From an uncultured Bacteroidales bacterium (GTDB lineage: Bacteria > Bacteroidota > Bacteroidia > Bacteroidales > Bacteroidaceae), in NCBI GenBank assembly GCA_902798685.1, contig CADBXO010000027.1, positions 1-64,000 of the forward strand: 64,000 nucleotides of DNA, written 5' to 3'. The notes under the pieces were generated by a model that worked only from the letters and a program-made list of their open reading frames with translations, made no database searches and was not told where the DNA came from. The first letter of the stretch is position 1. The number at the start of each line of letters is the position of its first letter. Made by a program: the position numbers and the translations under genes. Positions 48,547 to 57,281 of this stretch are shown here, one piece after another.

Positions 48547-50879
48547 TACTTGAACAGTTCCTTAACTGTGAGTTCCAGATAGTCGCGGCAGTTCATCCAG
48601 GTGTGGCCACCCTCGGGGTTGTAGAAGGTGTGCTTGAGACCGTTCTCGGTCAGATACTGGTCAAGAGCCTCTGATATGGTTACCAGACCGTCCTCCTTAC
48701 CTGTGCCGATGAACATGAACTTGAGCTGTTTCTTGAGCTTCTTGACAGGCTTGTATGTGCCGTTCTTGAAGTTGGTAAGATGCTCCTCCTTGTCCTGCAT
48801 GCCGATGGCAGGTGCAAAGGCTGCTACGTAGTGGAACTTGTCGGGGTTACCGAAACCTGCAGCCAGTGTCTGACGTCCGCCCAGAGAGAATCCGGCGATT
48901 GCGCGGTTATCGGCATTCTTTATAACATTGTAATTTGACTCGATGAAAGGAATTACCTCCTCGATGAACTCCTTGGTGGTGAGCTTGGTGTCCATGGGGT
49001 CATATGCCTCGGCCTTACCCTGGGCGATCATCTCGGGATAGGGGTTTGCGTAAGGCATTACTACGATCATGCGCTTGGCCTCACCCTTGGCAATCATGTT
49101 GTCCAGGATGTTGTTCATCTGACCAACCTTGAACCAGGTCTCGTAGGTATCGGTCATACCGTGGATCAGATAGAGAACGGGGAGTTTCTCAGTGCCCTTG
49201 GGATCATATCCGGCAGGAGTGTAAACGCACATGGGACGCTCTACACCGCAGGCCTTTGAGAAGTAGTAGCGGTATGATACCTTGCCGTGGGGAACATCCT
49301 GGATGTCCTGAACGCTGGGCTCGGCACCGCGTACGTCAACAAGGCTGTTCTTGAAGTTCTCATTGGGGAACAGGTGCATGTTGTTGGGATCGGCGGTCTG
49401 TGTGCCGTCAATGATGAATGAGTAGGGGTAGATATCCGGTGCGGGAGGAGTAACGGTTATGCTCCAAACGCCGCGGTCATCCTTCTGCATGGGCTTGCGG
49501 CCGCACATCTGGCAGTCAAGCTCGACTCTCTGTGCATCGGCAGCCTGGCAACGGAATGTTACTGTACCGTCAGCATTGTACTCGGGTGACTTTACGCCGG
49601 CGGGGAAGAGGCTGGTCATGAGTGATCCGGTAAGACGTGAGGGCTCTGCGCCGCCCAGCTTCTCCAGACGTACCTTCTCGGCCTCCTCAAGGCTCATGCT
49701 CTCAGCAACTGCTGCGTCGATGACAGCCTGATCCTGGAAGAGCAGGGGGAATGACTTCTCGAGCCAGTAGCGGGCGTTCATCCAGGTGTGGCCGTACTTG
49801 TCATGTGTAAATACTTTTACGTTCTTGATGTTATGACGGTCAAGCATCTGCATCAGGTCCTTTGAGTTTCCATAGAGGAAATCATCGGTGCCGATACCCA
49901 GCCAGAACAGATGTACCTTCTTGTTGAAAGCCTCTGAATCCTCAAACTGGCTGTCGCGAACCTGAGTGAATGAGCTGTATGAGCACAGGTATGAGAACTT
50001 GTCAAGGTTTGCAAGTCCGATGGCCATACCCTGGTTACCGCCGCGTGAGAAACCGCCGATACCGCGGTGATCGGCATCATTGATAGTGCGGTAGTTGCTC
50101 TCTACGAAAGGCATCAGTACGTCGGTGAAATCGGCATTGAAGTTGTAGCCTCCGCCCATTCCGCCGAAGCCACCCATGCCGCCCATACCGCCGCGGCCAC
50201 CCTGGGGCTGGGGCTGACGCTCGCTTTTGAGCAGTGTGGCGTTACCGTAGGGGAGTACCAGGATCATCTCCTGAGCCTTGCCCTCGGCAATCAGGTTGTC
50301 AAGGATAAGGTTCATCTTACCAACCTTGAAATATACCTCCTCGGTATCAGTGGTACCGCTGATGAGGTACATTACGGGGTACTGCTTGTCCTTGTTCTTG
50401 GGATCGTCATAGAAAGGCGGGGTGTAGACGATTACCGGGATGAACATGTTCAGTCCGGGTGACCAGTAGTTCAGGTAATCCACGCTGCCGTGGGGAACAT
50501 CCTTGAGGGCGCTCAGCTTGTCGGCGCGCATATCCAGAAGGCTGTTCTTGAAAGTCTCGTTGGGGAACCACTCTGCGCACTGGGGATCCATTACGCTGAT
50601 GCCGTCCACCTCAAAGTGATAGGGGTAGATATCGGGCTCTGCGGGGCCGATGGTTGCGGTCCATACGCCGCCGGCACCCTTGGTCATGTCAACGCTCTCG
50701 CTGAACTGAGTCCATACCTTTACGGACTTGGCGTTAGCGTTGCGATAGTTGAAAGTCACGGTGTTATCGGGATTGATAACGGTAGACGGGGCCTGCTGCC
50801 ACCATGCGCCCTGCTGGGCACTGATTGCTCCTGTCATGACTGTTGCCAGAAGGAGAAGAGTCAGATTCTTGATTCTCAT
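48546..50879 (-). CDS. secreted double esterase (two Ig-esterase modules)
   Basis: The 777-residue protein has a signal peptide (MRIKNLTLLLLATVMTGAISA) and two copies of the same Ig-like plus CE1-like esterase unit. Module 1 (about 25-400) has the nucleophile in GIGGFSRGGNQGMA and a distal His in DKYGHTWMNARYW. Module 2 (about 425-777) has AIAGFSLGGRQTLA and PEGGHTWMNCRDY. A Gly/Met-rich loop (around residue 222-245) is inserted in module 1 before the nucleophile. With the next gene, three esterase modules are made together, as expected for removing acetyl or feruloyl groups from plant xylan. The substrate is not determined. Confidence 0.85.
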   Translation of the reverse strand: MRIKNLTLLLLATVMTGAISAQQGAWWQQAPSTVINPDNTVTFNYRNANAKSVKVWTQFSESVDMTKGAGGVWTATIGPAEPDIYPYHFEVDGISVMDPQCAEWFPNETFKNSLLDMRADKLSALKDVPHGSVDYLNYWSPGLNMFIPVIVYTPPFYDDPKNKDKQYPVMYLISGTTDTEEVYFKVGKMNLILDNLIAEGKAQEMILVLPYGNATLLKSERQPQPQGGRGGMGGMGGFGGMGGGYNFNADFTDVLMPFVESNYRTINDADHRGIGGFSRGGNQGMAIGLANLDKFSYLCSYSSFTQVRDSQFEDSEAFNKKVHLFWLGIGTDDFLYGNSKDLMQMLDRHNIKNVKVFTHDKYGHTWMNARYWLEKSFPLLFQDQAVIDAAVAESMSLEEAEKVRLEKLGGAEPSRLTGSLMTSLFPAGVKSPEYNADGTVTFRCQAADAQRVELDCQMCGRKPMQKDDRGVWSITVTPPAPDIYPYSFIIDGTQTADPNNMHLFPNENFKNSLVDVRGAEPSVQDIQDVPHGKVSYRYYFSKACGVERPMCVYTPAGYDPKGTEKLPVLYLIHGMTDTYETWFKVGQMNNILDNMIAKGEAKRMIVVMPYANPYPEMIAQGKAEAYDPMDTKLTTKEFIEEVIPFIESNYNVIKNADNRAIAGFSLGGRQTLAAGFGNPDKFHYVAAFAPAIGMQDKEEHLTNFKNGTYKPVKKLKKQLKFMFIGTGKEDGLVTISEALDQYLTENGLKHTFYNPEGGHTWMNCRDYLELTVKELFK

Positions 50880-50945
50880 AATTTATATTGGTGTTGTTTA
50901 TGATTTTTCGGGGTTTGAAGTTACCCATTAAAATCAGAATAATGA

Positions 50946-50974
50946 TTGTTTTTTACGCAAAATATGTACTTTTG
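50946..50974 (+). promoter_or_regulatory. promoter of upp
   Basis: TTG (50946-50948), 18-nt spacer and exact TACTTTTG (50967-50974). The ATG is 48 nt further on. Confidence 0.7.
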
Positions 50975-51021
50975 CCCAGTTTGAGCACCCCGATTTTGGA
51001 CTACAATTAGTATAAAACAAT

Positions 51022-51672
51022 ATGGAAGTTATTGATTTTAACAAACAGAACAGCATTCTGAACCAGTTCATCGCCGAGATCCGTGACGTGAACATTCAGA
51101 AGGACCAGCTCCGTTTCCGCCGCAACCTGGAGCGTATCGGTGAGATCATGGCACTTGAGGTAAGCAAGAAACTGAATTACGTGACCAAGGATGTCCAGAC
51201 CCCGCTTGGAGTATCAACCATCAATGTCCCGGAGGAGGATATCGTGCTCGGTACCGTATTCCGCGCCGGTCTGCCTCTGCACCAGGGTTTCCACAACTAC
51301 TTTGACCACTGCGAGAACGCGTTCGTATCGGCCTACCGTAAATATCTGGATGAGGTTAACTTTGACGTGCACATTGAGTACATGGCATCACCCAAACTGG
51401 ACGGTAAGACCCTGATTCTGGTTGACCCGATGCTGGCTACCGGTAACAGTATGTATCTGGCATACCGCGCACTGCTGCTCAAGGGAACTCCGGCCCGTAT
51501 TCACCTGTGCTCAGTCATTGCAGCTCAGGCCGGCGTTGACTACGTATGCAAGATGTTCCCGCAGGACATCACCACCCTGTGGTGCGCCGCTGTGGATCCC
51601 GAACTCAACAGCCACGCCTACATCATTCCGGGCCTGGGTGATGCCGGTGATCTGTGCTTCGGCGAGAAATAA
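51022..51672 (+). CDS. upp: uracil phosphoribosyltransferase
   Basis: The 216-residue cytosolic enzyme makes UMP from uracil and PRPP. The PRPP-binding loop is LVDPMLATGNSMYLAY, and the C-terminal uracil-binding segment is HAYIIPGLGDAGDLCFGEK. GTVFRAGLPLHQGF is also standard. The gene is alone between its promoter and a terminator shared with the convergent esterase gene. Confidence 0.95.
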   Translation: MEVIDFNKQNSILNQFIAEIRDVNIQKDQLRFRRNLERIGEIMALEVSKKLNYVTKDVQTPLGVSTINVPEEDIVLGTVFRAGLPLHQGFHNYFDHCENAFVSAYRKYLDEVNFDVHIEYMASPKLDGKTLILVDPMLATGNSMYLAYRALLLKGTPARIHLCSVIAAQAGVDYVCKMFPQDITTLWCAAVDPELNSHAYIIPGLGDAGDLCFGEK

Positions 51673-51692
51673 ATCCCCAATGCATAACAAAA

Positions 51693-51719
51693 AAGGCGGT
51701 CAAACGACCGCCTTTTTTT
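51693..51719. terminator. bidirectional terminator between upp and the esterase gene
   Basis: GGCGGTC (51695-51701) and GACCGCC (51706-51712) pair around AAAC, with A residues before and T residues after. It can serve both convergent genes; the esterase stop lies within the T tract. Confidence 0.9.
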
Positions 51720-52572
51720 ATTTAGCTATCTGTGAGAGCCACTGCTTGAGGTCGCTCATCCATTGTTCGCGGTAAACGAAGTTTTCATTGGCACACCAGC
51801 CGTGCCCGCCTGACGGATAGACGTGAAGTGCTGAACGTACTCTGTTAGCCTGAAGCGCATTGTAATACTCGATGCTGTTCTTGACAGGCACCAGGTTGTC
51901 ATCGGAGTTGGCCATAATGAATGCGGGAGGTGTCTCACGGGTAACCTGCTTCTCATTTGAGTAGAGGTCTATAAGTTCCTGCGATGCGTTCCTGCCCAGC
52001 AGGTTGTTGTGTGAACCCATGTGGGTGAAACTCTTGTCCATGGTGATTACCGGGTAGAACAGGATCTGGAAATCAGGACGCTGCTCGGGGCTTGAATAAT
52101 GGGTGGCGGCAGTGGCAGCCAGATGACCGCCGGCTGAGCATCCCTGTACTCCTATCTTCTTGATTCCGTATTTATCGGCATCGGCCTTAAGCAGACGCAT
52201 GGCTTCATGTACGTCATCCAGGGGAACTTCATAATGTCCGTTAGGAAGGCGGTATTTGAGTACGGCCAGGGTTATGCCCTGATCCATGTACCACTGGGCC
52301 ATGTTGTTGCCCTCGGATCCGTTCCATACATCTGTATATCCGCCGCCGGGGCAGGCTATTACTGCCAGGCCGTTGGGGTTGGGAGCAGCCCAGATGGTGA
52401 GCGTGGGCTGTGTTACGTTCGATACATGCATATCCATGACCCTCTCGGGGCCGGTAAGTCCGTTGCTGGTTGGAGCGCCGTCAGGCCACATGTTGATTAC
52501 TACGGTGGGTTCCTGAGCTCCGGATGTCAGAATGAATAGCAGCGATGCTGCAAACAGAATAAATCTTTTCAT
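51718..52572 (-). CDS. secreted alpha/beta hydrolase (acetyl-xylan-esterase-like)
   Basis: The 284-residue protein has a signal peptide (MKRFILFAASLLFILTSGA). Its hydrolase domain has an oxyanion loop CPGGGYTDVWNGSEGN, nucleophile Ser in VQGCSAGGHLAA, Asp in NSDDNLVPVK and His in SGGHGWCANE. This set fits the BD-FAE/esterase family that deacetylates plant polysaccharides. The ATG at 52572 starts the signal peptide; an upstream TTG would add two residues. It is separate from the esterase pair at 47.4-50.9 kb, being beyond upp on the same strand. Confidence 0.85.
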   Translation of the reverse strand: MKRFILFAASLLFILTSGAQEPTVVINMWPDGAPTSNGLTGPERVMDMHVSNVTQPTLTIWAAPNPNGLAVIACPGGGYTDVWNGSEGNNMAQWYMDQGITLAVLKYRLPNGHYEVPLDDVHEAMRLLKADADKYGIKKIGVQGCSAGGHLAATAATHYSSPEQRPDFQILFYPVITMDKSFTHMGSHNNLLGRNASQELIDLYSNEKQVTRETPPAFIMANSDDNLVPVKNSIEYYNALQANRVRSALHVYPSGGHGWCANENFVYREQWMSDLKQWLSQIAK

Positions 52573-52590
52573 ATGCAATTGGTTTAGTTA

Positions 52591-52622
52591 TTGCAAACTT
52601 ACGCAAAAAAGCAGTATCTTCG
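52591..52622 (+). promoter_or_regulatory. promoter of the tRNA-Arg gene
   Basis: TTG (52591-52593), 21-nt spacer and TATCTTCG (52615-52622), a TTCG variant of the -7 box, 25 nt before the tRNA. Confidence 0.65.
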
Positions 52623-52647
52623 CGGCCGAATAGGTTGAAACCTGTTT

Positions 52648-52719
52648 GCCCTTGTAGTTCAATGGATAGAACGGAAGTTTCCTAAACTTTAAATTTGGGT
52701 TCGATTCCCAGCGAGGGTA
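52648..52719 (+). tRNA. tRNA-Arg (CCT)
   Basis: The 72-nt cloverleaf has a 7-bp acceptor stem (GCCCTTG with CGAGGGT, including G-U pairs) and a short D arm. The anticodon stem GAAGT/ACTTT encloses the loop TTCCTAA, giving anticodon CCT, which reads AGG. The T arm is TTGGG-TTCGATT-CCCAG. The discriminator is A and CCA is not encoded. It has its own promoter and terminator. Confidence 0.93.
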
Positions 52720-52727
52720 CAAAAAAA

Positions 52728-52751
52728 GGCGGTTGTCTGACCGCCTTTTTT
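52728..52751. terminator. terminator after tRNA-Arg, shared with the M56 gene
   Basis: GGCGGT (52728-52733) pairs with ACCGCC (52740-52745), with seven A before and six T after. It lies just past the convergent M56 gene stop, so it can work in both directions. Confidence 0.88.
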
Positions 52752-52763
52752 ATGTATTGTTCT

Positions 52764-55730
52764 TTATTTGAACAAGTCTGTTACTGTTGTTTCTGCCGAG
52801 GTTAGTGACAGAGTCCAGACATCGGCATTGTCATCGACGGGGACACCGTTGATCTCTGTCGGAGTATTGAAGGTGTAGATGTCGGCTGCTCCCAAGGTCA
52901 GTTTGTATGCTTCAAACTCTATGCTGGCATTAGATGATGCCAGTTCAACCAAAGACATATAATCTGATCCTTCCTTGGTTCCTGCAATCACTTTCAGAGT
53001 ATAAACTCCGTCTGCGAGATGTCCTGAAGTATCACCCTCAATGGTTATTCTGCCGTTGGCGGCAACATCGAATTTGGTCAATTCAATTTGCTCTTTAGGC
53101 ATCCATCCCAGATCCACATCTCCCAATTTCATCTTCTCCCTTTTTGTCAACGCTGCTTTATAACTACCCTTTTCAAGAGATGTGACAGGCAACATCGGTA
53201 TCGGGTTTTTTGCCGTGGCGGGAGCATTTAACGTAAGGGTCATGGGCTCGTGAAGGATGGATCCGCGGAGCTGAATCTTGCCGTCGTCGGTTGAGTTCCA
53301 TTCCTCTTCAGTTATTACCGGGAACACTACCTGGAACGGTGTCCTGATCCAGTCGCCGTGACGGTCGAAATCCTGGTCTGCAGGAATGCCTTCGATACCA
53401 AGCGCCTTGACTACCTTACCGTTTCCTATAGTGAGAGTAAAGTCGCTGCCTACATGACCGGGGACTGAATGTGCCGCATGAGTATGCATAAGGCAGTTGA
53501 CCACGGTCTTGTCCTTAAAGAAATCAACACGGTCTGCACGTAAATAATCCTTGACATCGTCATTGATATGAGTGGTCTTGAGGTTCTCCTGGACATCGAG
53601 TTTGATGGAACGGACATCGTTCATGAATGAGTCATCCTCGGTTACCTGGATCATCTTCTTTGTGTTGGTGGGGCTGCAGTCATAGAAATCAATTGTCTTG
53701 ACATCCTTGGGGATGGGCGGGAAATGAAGTGTCTGGACAAAGATACCCATAGTGGGACTCCAGAAATAGTTGTCCTCAAATCCTTCCATGCCTTCAGTCT
53801 TGGTGGCCTTGTAACGTACGCCGTTCACCTCTATCTCGGCATCCTTGTATCCTATTACCCACTGGTATTTGGGACGGTTATATGATGCCACCAGAACAAG
53901 CTCATCGGGAGTGTTGATGACCTCTCTTATACTGTGACCGGCCTGAAGCGGGTCATAGAAAATCTTGGGGTTCTCTATTACCAGACCCTTGCTCTCGTAA
54001 TCAGAGATTTGTCTGTCAAGAAGCTTCTGTACTGCTTCAATGGCATCAATATTGCCGAATTCCTTTTCAAAGCTGTAGTTCTTGGGGATAATGGTCACCA
54101 TGTTATACACCAGATCAATGGTGTCAGTCACCAGTGATACCTGGTCTATTCCGCGTTTGAATGCTGCCTTTGAGATCTTGTCAACCTGGGAGGTTGTCAT
54201 ATCCTTTGCAAAGATGGCAATACCGTGGCCGTCAAATACATCCACCCAGTCCAGCATGAGTTTCAGGTCACCGGTAACTGAGGGGTTGCTGCTCTCCGAC
54301 ATCATATCTTTCAGTGAGTCAGGTAACATCTCTGAAAATGCCGTGGCCAACATTCTGACCAATGTCTGCAAAGATGAGTTGTCCTCACTCTCGCAGTTCA
54401 TTTCAAATTTGAACTGTCCACCGCCAAGGTCATAGATGGCCGGGCATCGGAACTCGGGCATGGTCATGCGGGTGAGCATCTCGTCGTTGTTGGCCACATT
54501 GATGTGGATGCCCTTATCGGCCATCTTACGTGCGAGCGGGTAAACCGTGCTCAGGTCCTGAACGGGTTCCATATAACGCAGGGTCATACGGGTTGTCTTG
54601 ACACCCTTGTACTTGGCAAGGTAATCAGGAACCTCATCGGCCTTCATGTTGGCCGTCACTCCGTCAAAAGTCTGGACCTTTGCCGATCCGTCAGGGTAAA
54701 TCCATGTCTTGCCGTCCTCAAAGACAGGCCAATGGAAGTTCTTGTCTTGTGCAACACTCATTGCGGTGTTGGCTAGTGCAAACAGGGTTGCAAACAAAGG
54801 GATGAACAGAGCTCTGAGTCTGTTCCATCTGTTAGATTCTTTTCTTTGCATCATATCTATACGTTTTTTAAGGTTGGTCTGTCTGAGCCAGCTTGTCATG
54901 GCATATCCGCGGCTCTCGGCCACGGCCTGGACCAGCATGAGCTTGTACTGGCGGGCATCGGCCCCTGATTCCAATACAGCACGGTCTGCCTGGTATTCAT
55001 GGATCATTTCAAGTTCCTTCTGCAACAGGAACATTACAGGGTTGAACCACTGGAATACCTGCATCAGGTCTAAAAGCAGCAGGTCCAGCGAATGTGCCTT
55101 GTGCGCATGTGACATCTCGTGTTTCCATACGGCGGCGTTTTCCTTCTGGAGCCACTCGTGCGGCATCATGATATAACTCATCCAGTTCATGGGCTGTGCG
55201 ATGTAGTCATTCTCGATTACATCACATTCGTCCTGACGGTCCGCGTATCGGCCGCTCTTGATCACTTTGCGTACTGCGCGCAGTGATATGATTTTCTGGA
55301 TTGTCAGATAGAGGAATCCGGCACACCAGACGGCAAACAGGATAATGGAAATAAGGCGGGTTGTGCTCATAGGCTCTTTTTCCACTACGTCCGGTACGGG
55401 ATTCTCTTCAGCGGGAATCAGGGCCGATGCCTCTTGACCGGCCACTGATCCTCCTGCTGTAACTGTCTCATCGGAGAGAGACTGCAAGGCTGTGGTGTTT
55501 GAGATCATGGTACTTACAGGAGTAATATGGAGCATACTCCTGACATTATTAACCAAAGATGCGTTTTGGACGCGGCAAACAGGGAGAATGAAGGCAAGTG
55601 CTACTATCAGAAGCAGCATGACGCGGTTAAAGCCGAGAAATGTCTGCTTGCTTAAGGTTAGTCTGTATATTAGGTAAAATACAGCCGCAACCACGGCCAC
55701 CTTTAGCTGATATAAGAGAAATGCTATCAT
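52764..55730 (-). CDS. BlaR1-type M56 membrane metallopeptidase with a very large C-terminal region
   Basis: The 988-residue protein has N-terminal membrane segments (about 1-25, 36-53, 128-147, with another near 310-335). Its M56 zinc site is HEMSHAHKAHSLD near residue 205, with the second motif ELEMIHEYQADRAVLE. Activated M56 proteases of this type cut the repressor BlaI. About 650 residues follow the last membrane segment. They contain no penicillin-binding domain, as the BlaR1 sensor has, and end in beta-rich repeats (for example TLTLNAPATAKNPIPM; NGRITIEGDTSGHLADGVYT) of unknown function. The gene is 19 nt after blaI-like and shares its promoter. The signal sensed is unknown. Confidence 0.85.
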   Translation of the reverse strand: MIAFLLYQLKVAVVAAVFYLIYRLTLSKQTFLGFNRVMLLLIVALAFILPVCRVQNASLVNNVRSMLHITPVSTMISNTTALQSLSDETVTAGGSVAGQEASALIPAEENPVPDVVEKEPMSTTRLISIILFAVWCAGFLYLTIQKIISLRAVRKVIKSGRYADRQDECDVIENDYIAQPMNWMSYIMMPHEWLQKENAAVWKHEMSHAHKAHSLDLLLLDLMQVFQWFNPVMFLLQKELEMIHEYQADRAVLESGADARQYKLMLVQAVAESRGYAMTSWLRQTNLKKRIDMMQRKESNRWNRLRALFIPLFATLFALANTAMSVAQDKNFHWPVFEDGKTWIYPDGSAKVQTFDGVTANMKADEVPDYLAKYKGVKTTRMTLRYMEPVQDLSTVYPLARKMADKGIHINVANNDEMLTRMTMPEFRCPAIYDLGGGQFKFEMNCESEDNSSLQTLVRMLATAFSEMLPDSLKDMMSESSNPSVTGDLKLMLDWVDVFDGHGIAIFAKDMTTSQVDKISKAAFKRGIDQVSLVTDTIDLVYNMVTIIPKNYSFEKEFGNIDAIEAVQKLLDRQISDYESKGLVIENPKIFYDPLQAGHSIREVINTPDELVLVASYNRPKYQWVIGYKDAEIEVNGVRYKATKTEGMEGFEDNYFWSPTMGIFVQTLHFPPIPKDVKTIDFYDCSPTNTKKMIQVTEDDSFMNDVRSIKLDVQENLKTTHINDDVKDYLRADRVDFFKDKTVVNCLMHTHAAHSVPGHVGSDFTLTIGNGKVVKALGIEGIPADQDFDRHGDWIRTPFQVVFPVITEEEWNSTDDGKIQLRGSILHEPMTLTLNAPATAKNPIPMLPVTSLEKGSYKAALTKREKMKLGDVDLGWMPKEQIELTKFDVAANGRITIEGDTSGHLADGVYTLKVIAGTKEGSDYMSLVELASSNASIEFEAYKLTLGAADIYTFNTPTEINGVPVDDNADVWTLSLTSAETTVTDLFK

Positions 55731-55749
55731 TGCTAAGGACTGTTATTAG

Positions 55750-56109
55750 TTAGTTTTCAGAATCAATCAGGTTAATCAGTTCACGTAATTCATCTACCGT
55801 AATCTTGTCATCCTTGACCAGGGCCGATACATGCTTGATGTACGAGTTGTCCAGACACTTGGTCTCGGGATTACCGTTGAAAGTCTCATTGTAATCCTGC
55901 CACTCTATCTTATAGAAGTAGCGGTAACCGGTTCCCTCCTTACGGTGATCCAGGAATCCGTTGCTTTCCAGCATACGCACCTGGGTTGAGATGGTGTTGA
56001 TGTGCGGCTTCGGTTCCGGCATAAGTTCCCGGACCTCATTCGTGGTCATTGCTCCGTTTTTCCAGAACAACTCCATGATTTCCAGTTCTTTCTTACTTAA
56101 CTTTTTCAT
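55750..56109 (-). CDS. BlaI/MecI-type transcriptional repressor
   Basis: The 119-residue winged-helix repressor starts MKKLSKKELEIMELFWKNGAMTTNEV, with the BlaI helix-turn-helix completed by PHINTISTQVRMLESNGFLDHRKEGTGYRYFY. The C-terminal helices form the dimer (VKDDKITVDELRELINLI). It binds two AACTATAGTT operators flanking its own promoter. The M56 protease encoded next is expected to inactivate it. No beta-lactamase gene is adjacent. Confidence 0.92.
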   Translation of the reverse strand: MKKLSKKELEIMELFWKNGAMTTNEVRELMPEPKPHINTISTQVRMLESNGFLDHRKEGTGYRYFYKIEWQDYNETFNGNPETKCLDNSYIKHVSALVKDDKITVDELRELINLIDSEN

Positions 56110-56125
56110 ATTATTTATTGCAATA

Positions 56126-56146
56126 AACTATAGTTCACTCATAGTT
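56126..56146. promoter_or_regulatory. BlaI-type operator 1
   Basis: Perfect palindrome AACTATAGTT (56126-56135) with an added half-site CATAGTT (56140-56146). It is 17-26 nt before the blaI ATG and downstream of the -7 box, so binding would block transcription. Confidence 0.75.
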
Positions 56147-56153
56147 GACAATG

Positions 56154-56183
56154 CAAACATACAACATTATTTTTATAAATCAA
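56154..56183 (-). promoter_or_regulatory. promoter of the blaI-M56 operon
   Basis: Exact TATGTTTG on the minus strand (56161-56154) and TTG (56183-56181) with a 19-nt spacer. The -33 TTG overlaps operator 2. Confidence 0.8.
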
Positions 56184-56198
56184 CTATAGTTCAACTAT
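56182..56198. promoter_or_regulatory. BlaI-type operator 2
   Basis: The palindrome AACTATAGTT (56182-56191) is followed by a half-site AACTAT (56193-56198). It overlaps the -33 element. Its centre is 56 bp from that of operator 1. Confidence 0.75.
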
Positions 56199-56264
56199 TT
56201 TTTCAAAAAAATTTTAGTTTTCTGCCCAAATACCCTCCAGAGTGGGCTGGAAAGCATAAAAAAA

Positions 56265-56289
56265 GAAGGCCGGAACCAGTCCGACCTTC
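56265..56289 (-). terminator. terminator after the retropepsin-like gene
   Basis: GAAGGCCGGA (56265-56274) pairs with TCCGACCTTC (56280-56289). On the minus strand seven T follow. The same stem is repeated at 57282-57306. Confidence 0.85.
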
Positions 56290-56323
56290 AAAATGATACA
56301 AAAGGGGACAGGCCCCAATTGTA

Positions 56324-57241
56324 CTATTTTAAGTACAGGCGCTTTTTGTCAAAGTCCATGATGGCGGGATGCTCCTTGAGGAACTTGAGGCCGATGGCTC
56401 CTTCGGGCTGTGTGGGCGGGAAATGGGGTGAAACCACTATCAGGGCGTCCTGGAACTCCATATCACATATGGTGCACTTATCGGCCCATATGTATCGGCC
56501 CACAACATATCCGTTGGGAGCAACTGCCTCATGTAGTGACATGTCGGAATTGGATTCCAGGAACTTGGCGGTGTTCTTGTTCTTTTCAACCAGGAACAGG
56601 ACCTCGGCATTACCCAGGTCAATGTAATACTTTCCCTTCAGGGTACGCTCCTTACCGCCCTCCTCTATCTTAAGGAGAGTTTTCACTGCCGGCATGTGCA
56701 TATAGGTTTTATAGGTAATCCGGTAACTGCTGAGATCCTTAAGTCCAGCCTCTTTCAGACTGGCTCTGGACATCATCTGCAGACGGTCATCGGCCAGATC
56801 GACCTTTACAATACGGCTGCCTCCATCGGCCTCATTGTGAAGCAGATGAATGGGAACCGTCACATGGTACGGGTTTTCATAATCGGCCAGAATGAATACG
56901 GGTCCTTCAAATATGGTATGTTTGCCAATGCGGACCTTTCCGTCACCCTCATTGGTAATCCTGAACTTAACGCCGTTAAGGGAGAGGTTTTTCTTGGATG
57001 GAGGGTAATCAGAGATGTCGACGCACCCGCTGCTGACGGCAAAAGCCGAATCCACGAACAGGGCCGGGGTTCCCGATTCAAGCATTATGGGAGTCTCGGG
57101 TTTTCCGTTGATACTTGCGGTGATAAAGTAATGACCGCCTTCCTTGAAAGTAGTGAATGTTTCTCCATTCTCCTGGGCCGATGCAAACGCGGTAAACAGT
57201 ACGGCCGATGCAAACAAGAAGTTTCTTTTGAAATAGTTCAT
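56324..57241 (-). CDS. secreted retropepsin-like protein with altered catalytic motifs
   Basis: The 305-residue protein has a signal peptide (MNYFKRNFLFASAVLFTAFASA) and looks like a two-lobed aspartyl protease. Lobe 1 has FITASINGKPETPIMLESGTP, where a retropepsin would have a D-T/S-G triplet after the hydrophobic strand. Lobe 2 has GKYYIDLGNAEVLFLVEK, in which D-L-G stands for D-T/S-G. The end GAIGLKFLKEHPAIMDFDKKRLYLK is the usual closing motif of such domains. Glu for the first Asp and Leu for the second Thr/Ser suggest loss of protease activity or a changed role. It lies between korB and blaI on its own transcript, with a matching terminator on each side. Confidence 0.7.
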   Translation of the reverse strand: MNYFKRNFLFASAVLFTAFASAQENGETFTTFKEGGHYFITASINGKPETPIMLESGTPALFVDSAFAVSSGCVDISDYPPSKKNLSLNGVKFRITNEGDGKVRIGKHTIFEGPVFILADYENPYHVTVPIHLLHNEADGGSRIVKVDLADDRLQMMSRASLKEAGLKDLSSYRITYKTYMHMPAVKTLLKIEEGGKERTLKGKYYIDLGNAEVLFLVEKNKNTAKFLESNSDMSLHEAVAPNGYVVGRYIWADKCTICDMEFQDALIVVSPHFPPTQPEGAIGLKFLKEHPAIMDFDKKRLYLK

Positions 57242-57265
57242 TGTAAAAAAGGTTTAGTAACATCG

Positions 57266-57273
57266 CGAATATA
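57266..57273 (-). promoter_or_regulatory. -7 box for the retropepsin-like gene
   Basis: TATATTCG on the minus strand (57273-57266), 25 nt before the ATG at 57241. It is a TTCG variant of the -7 box; the terminator of korB lies directly upstream, so no separate -33 element is obvious. Confidence 0.45.
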
Positions 57274-57281
57274 TAAAAAAA

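Noticed and set aside
52764..56109. Beta-lactam resistance operon
   Set aside because: The M56 protein has no penicillin-binding domain and no beta-lactamase or PBP gene is adjacent.
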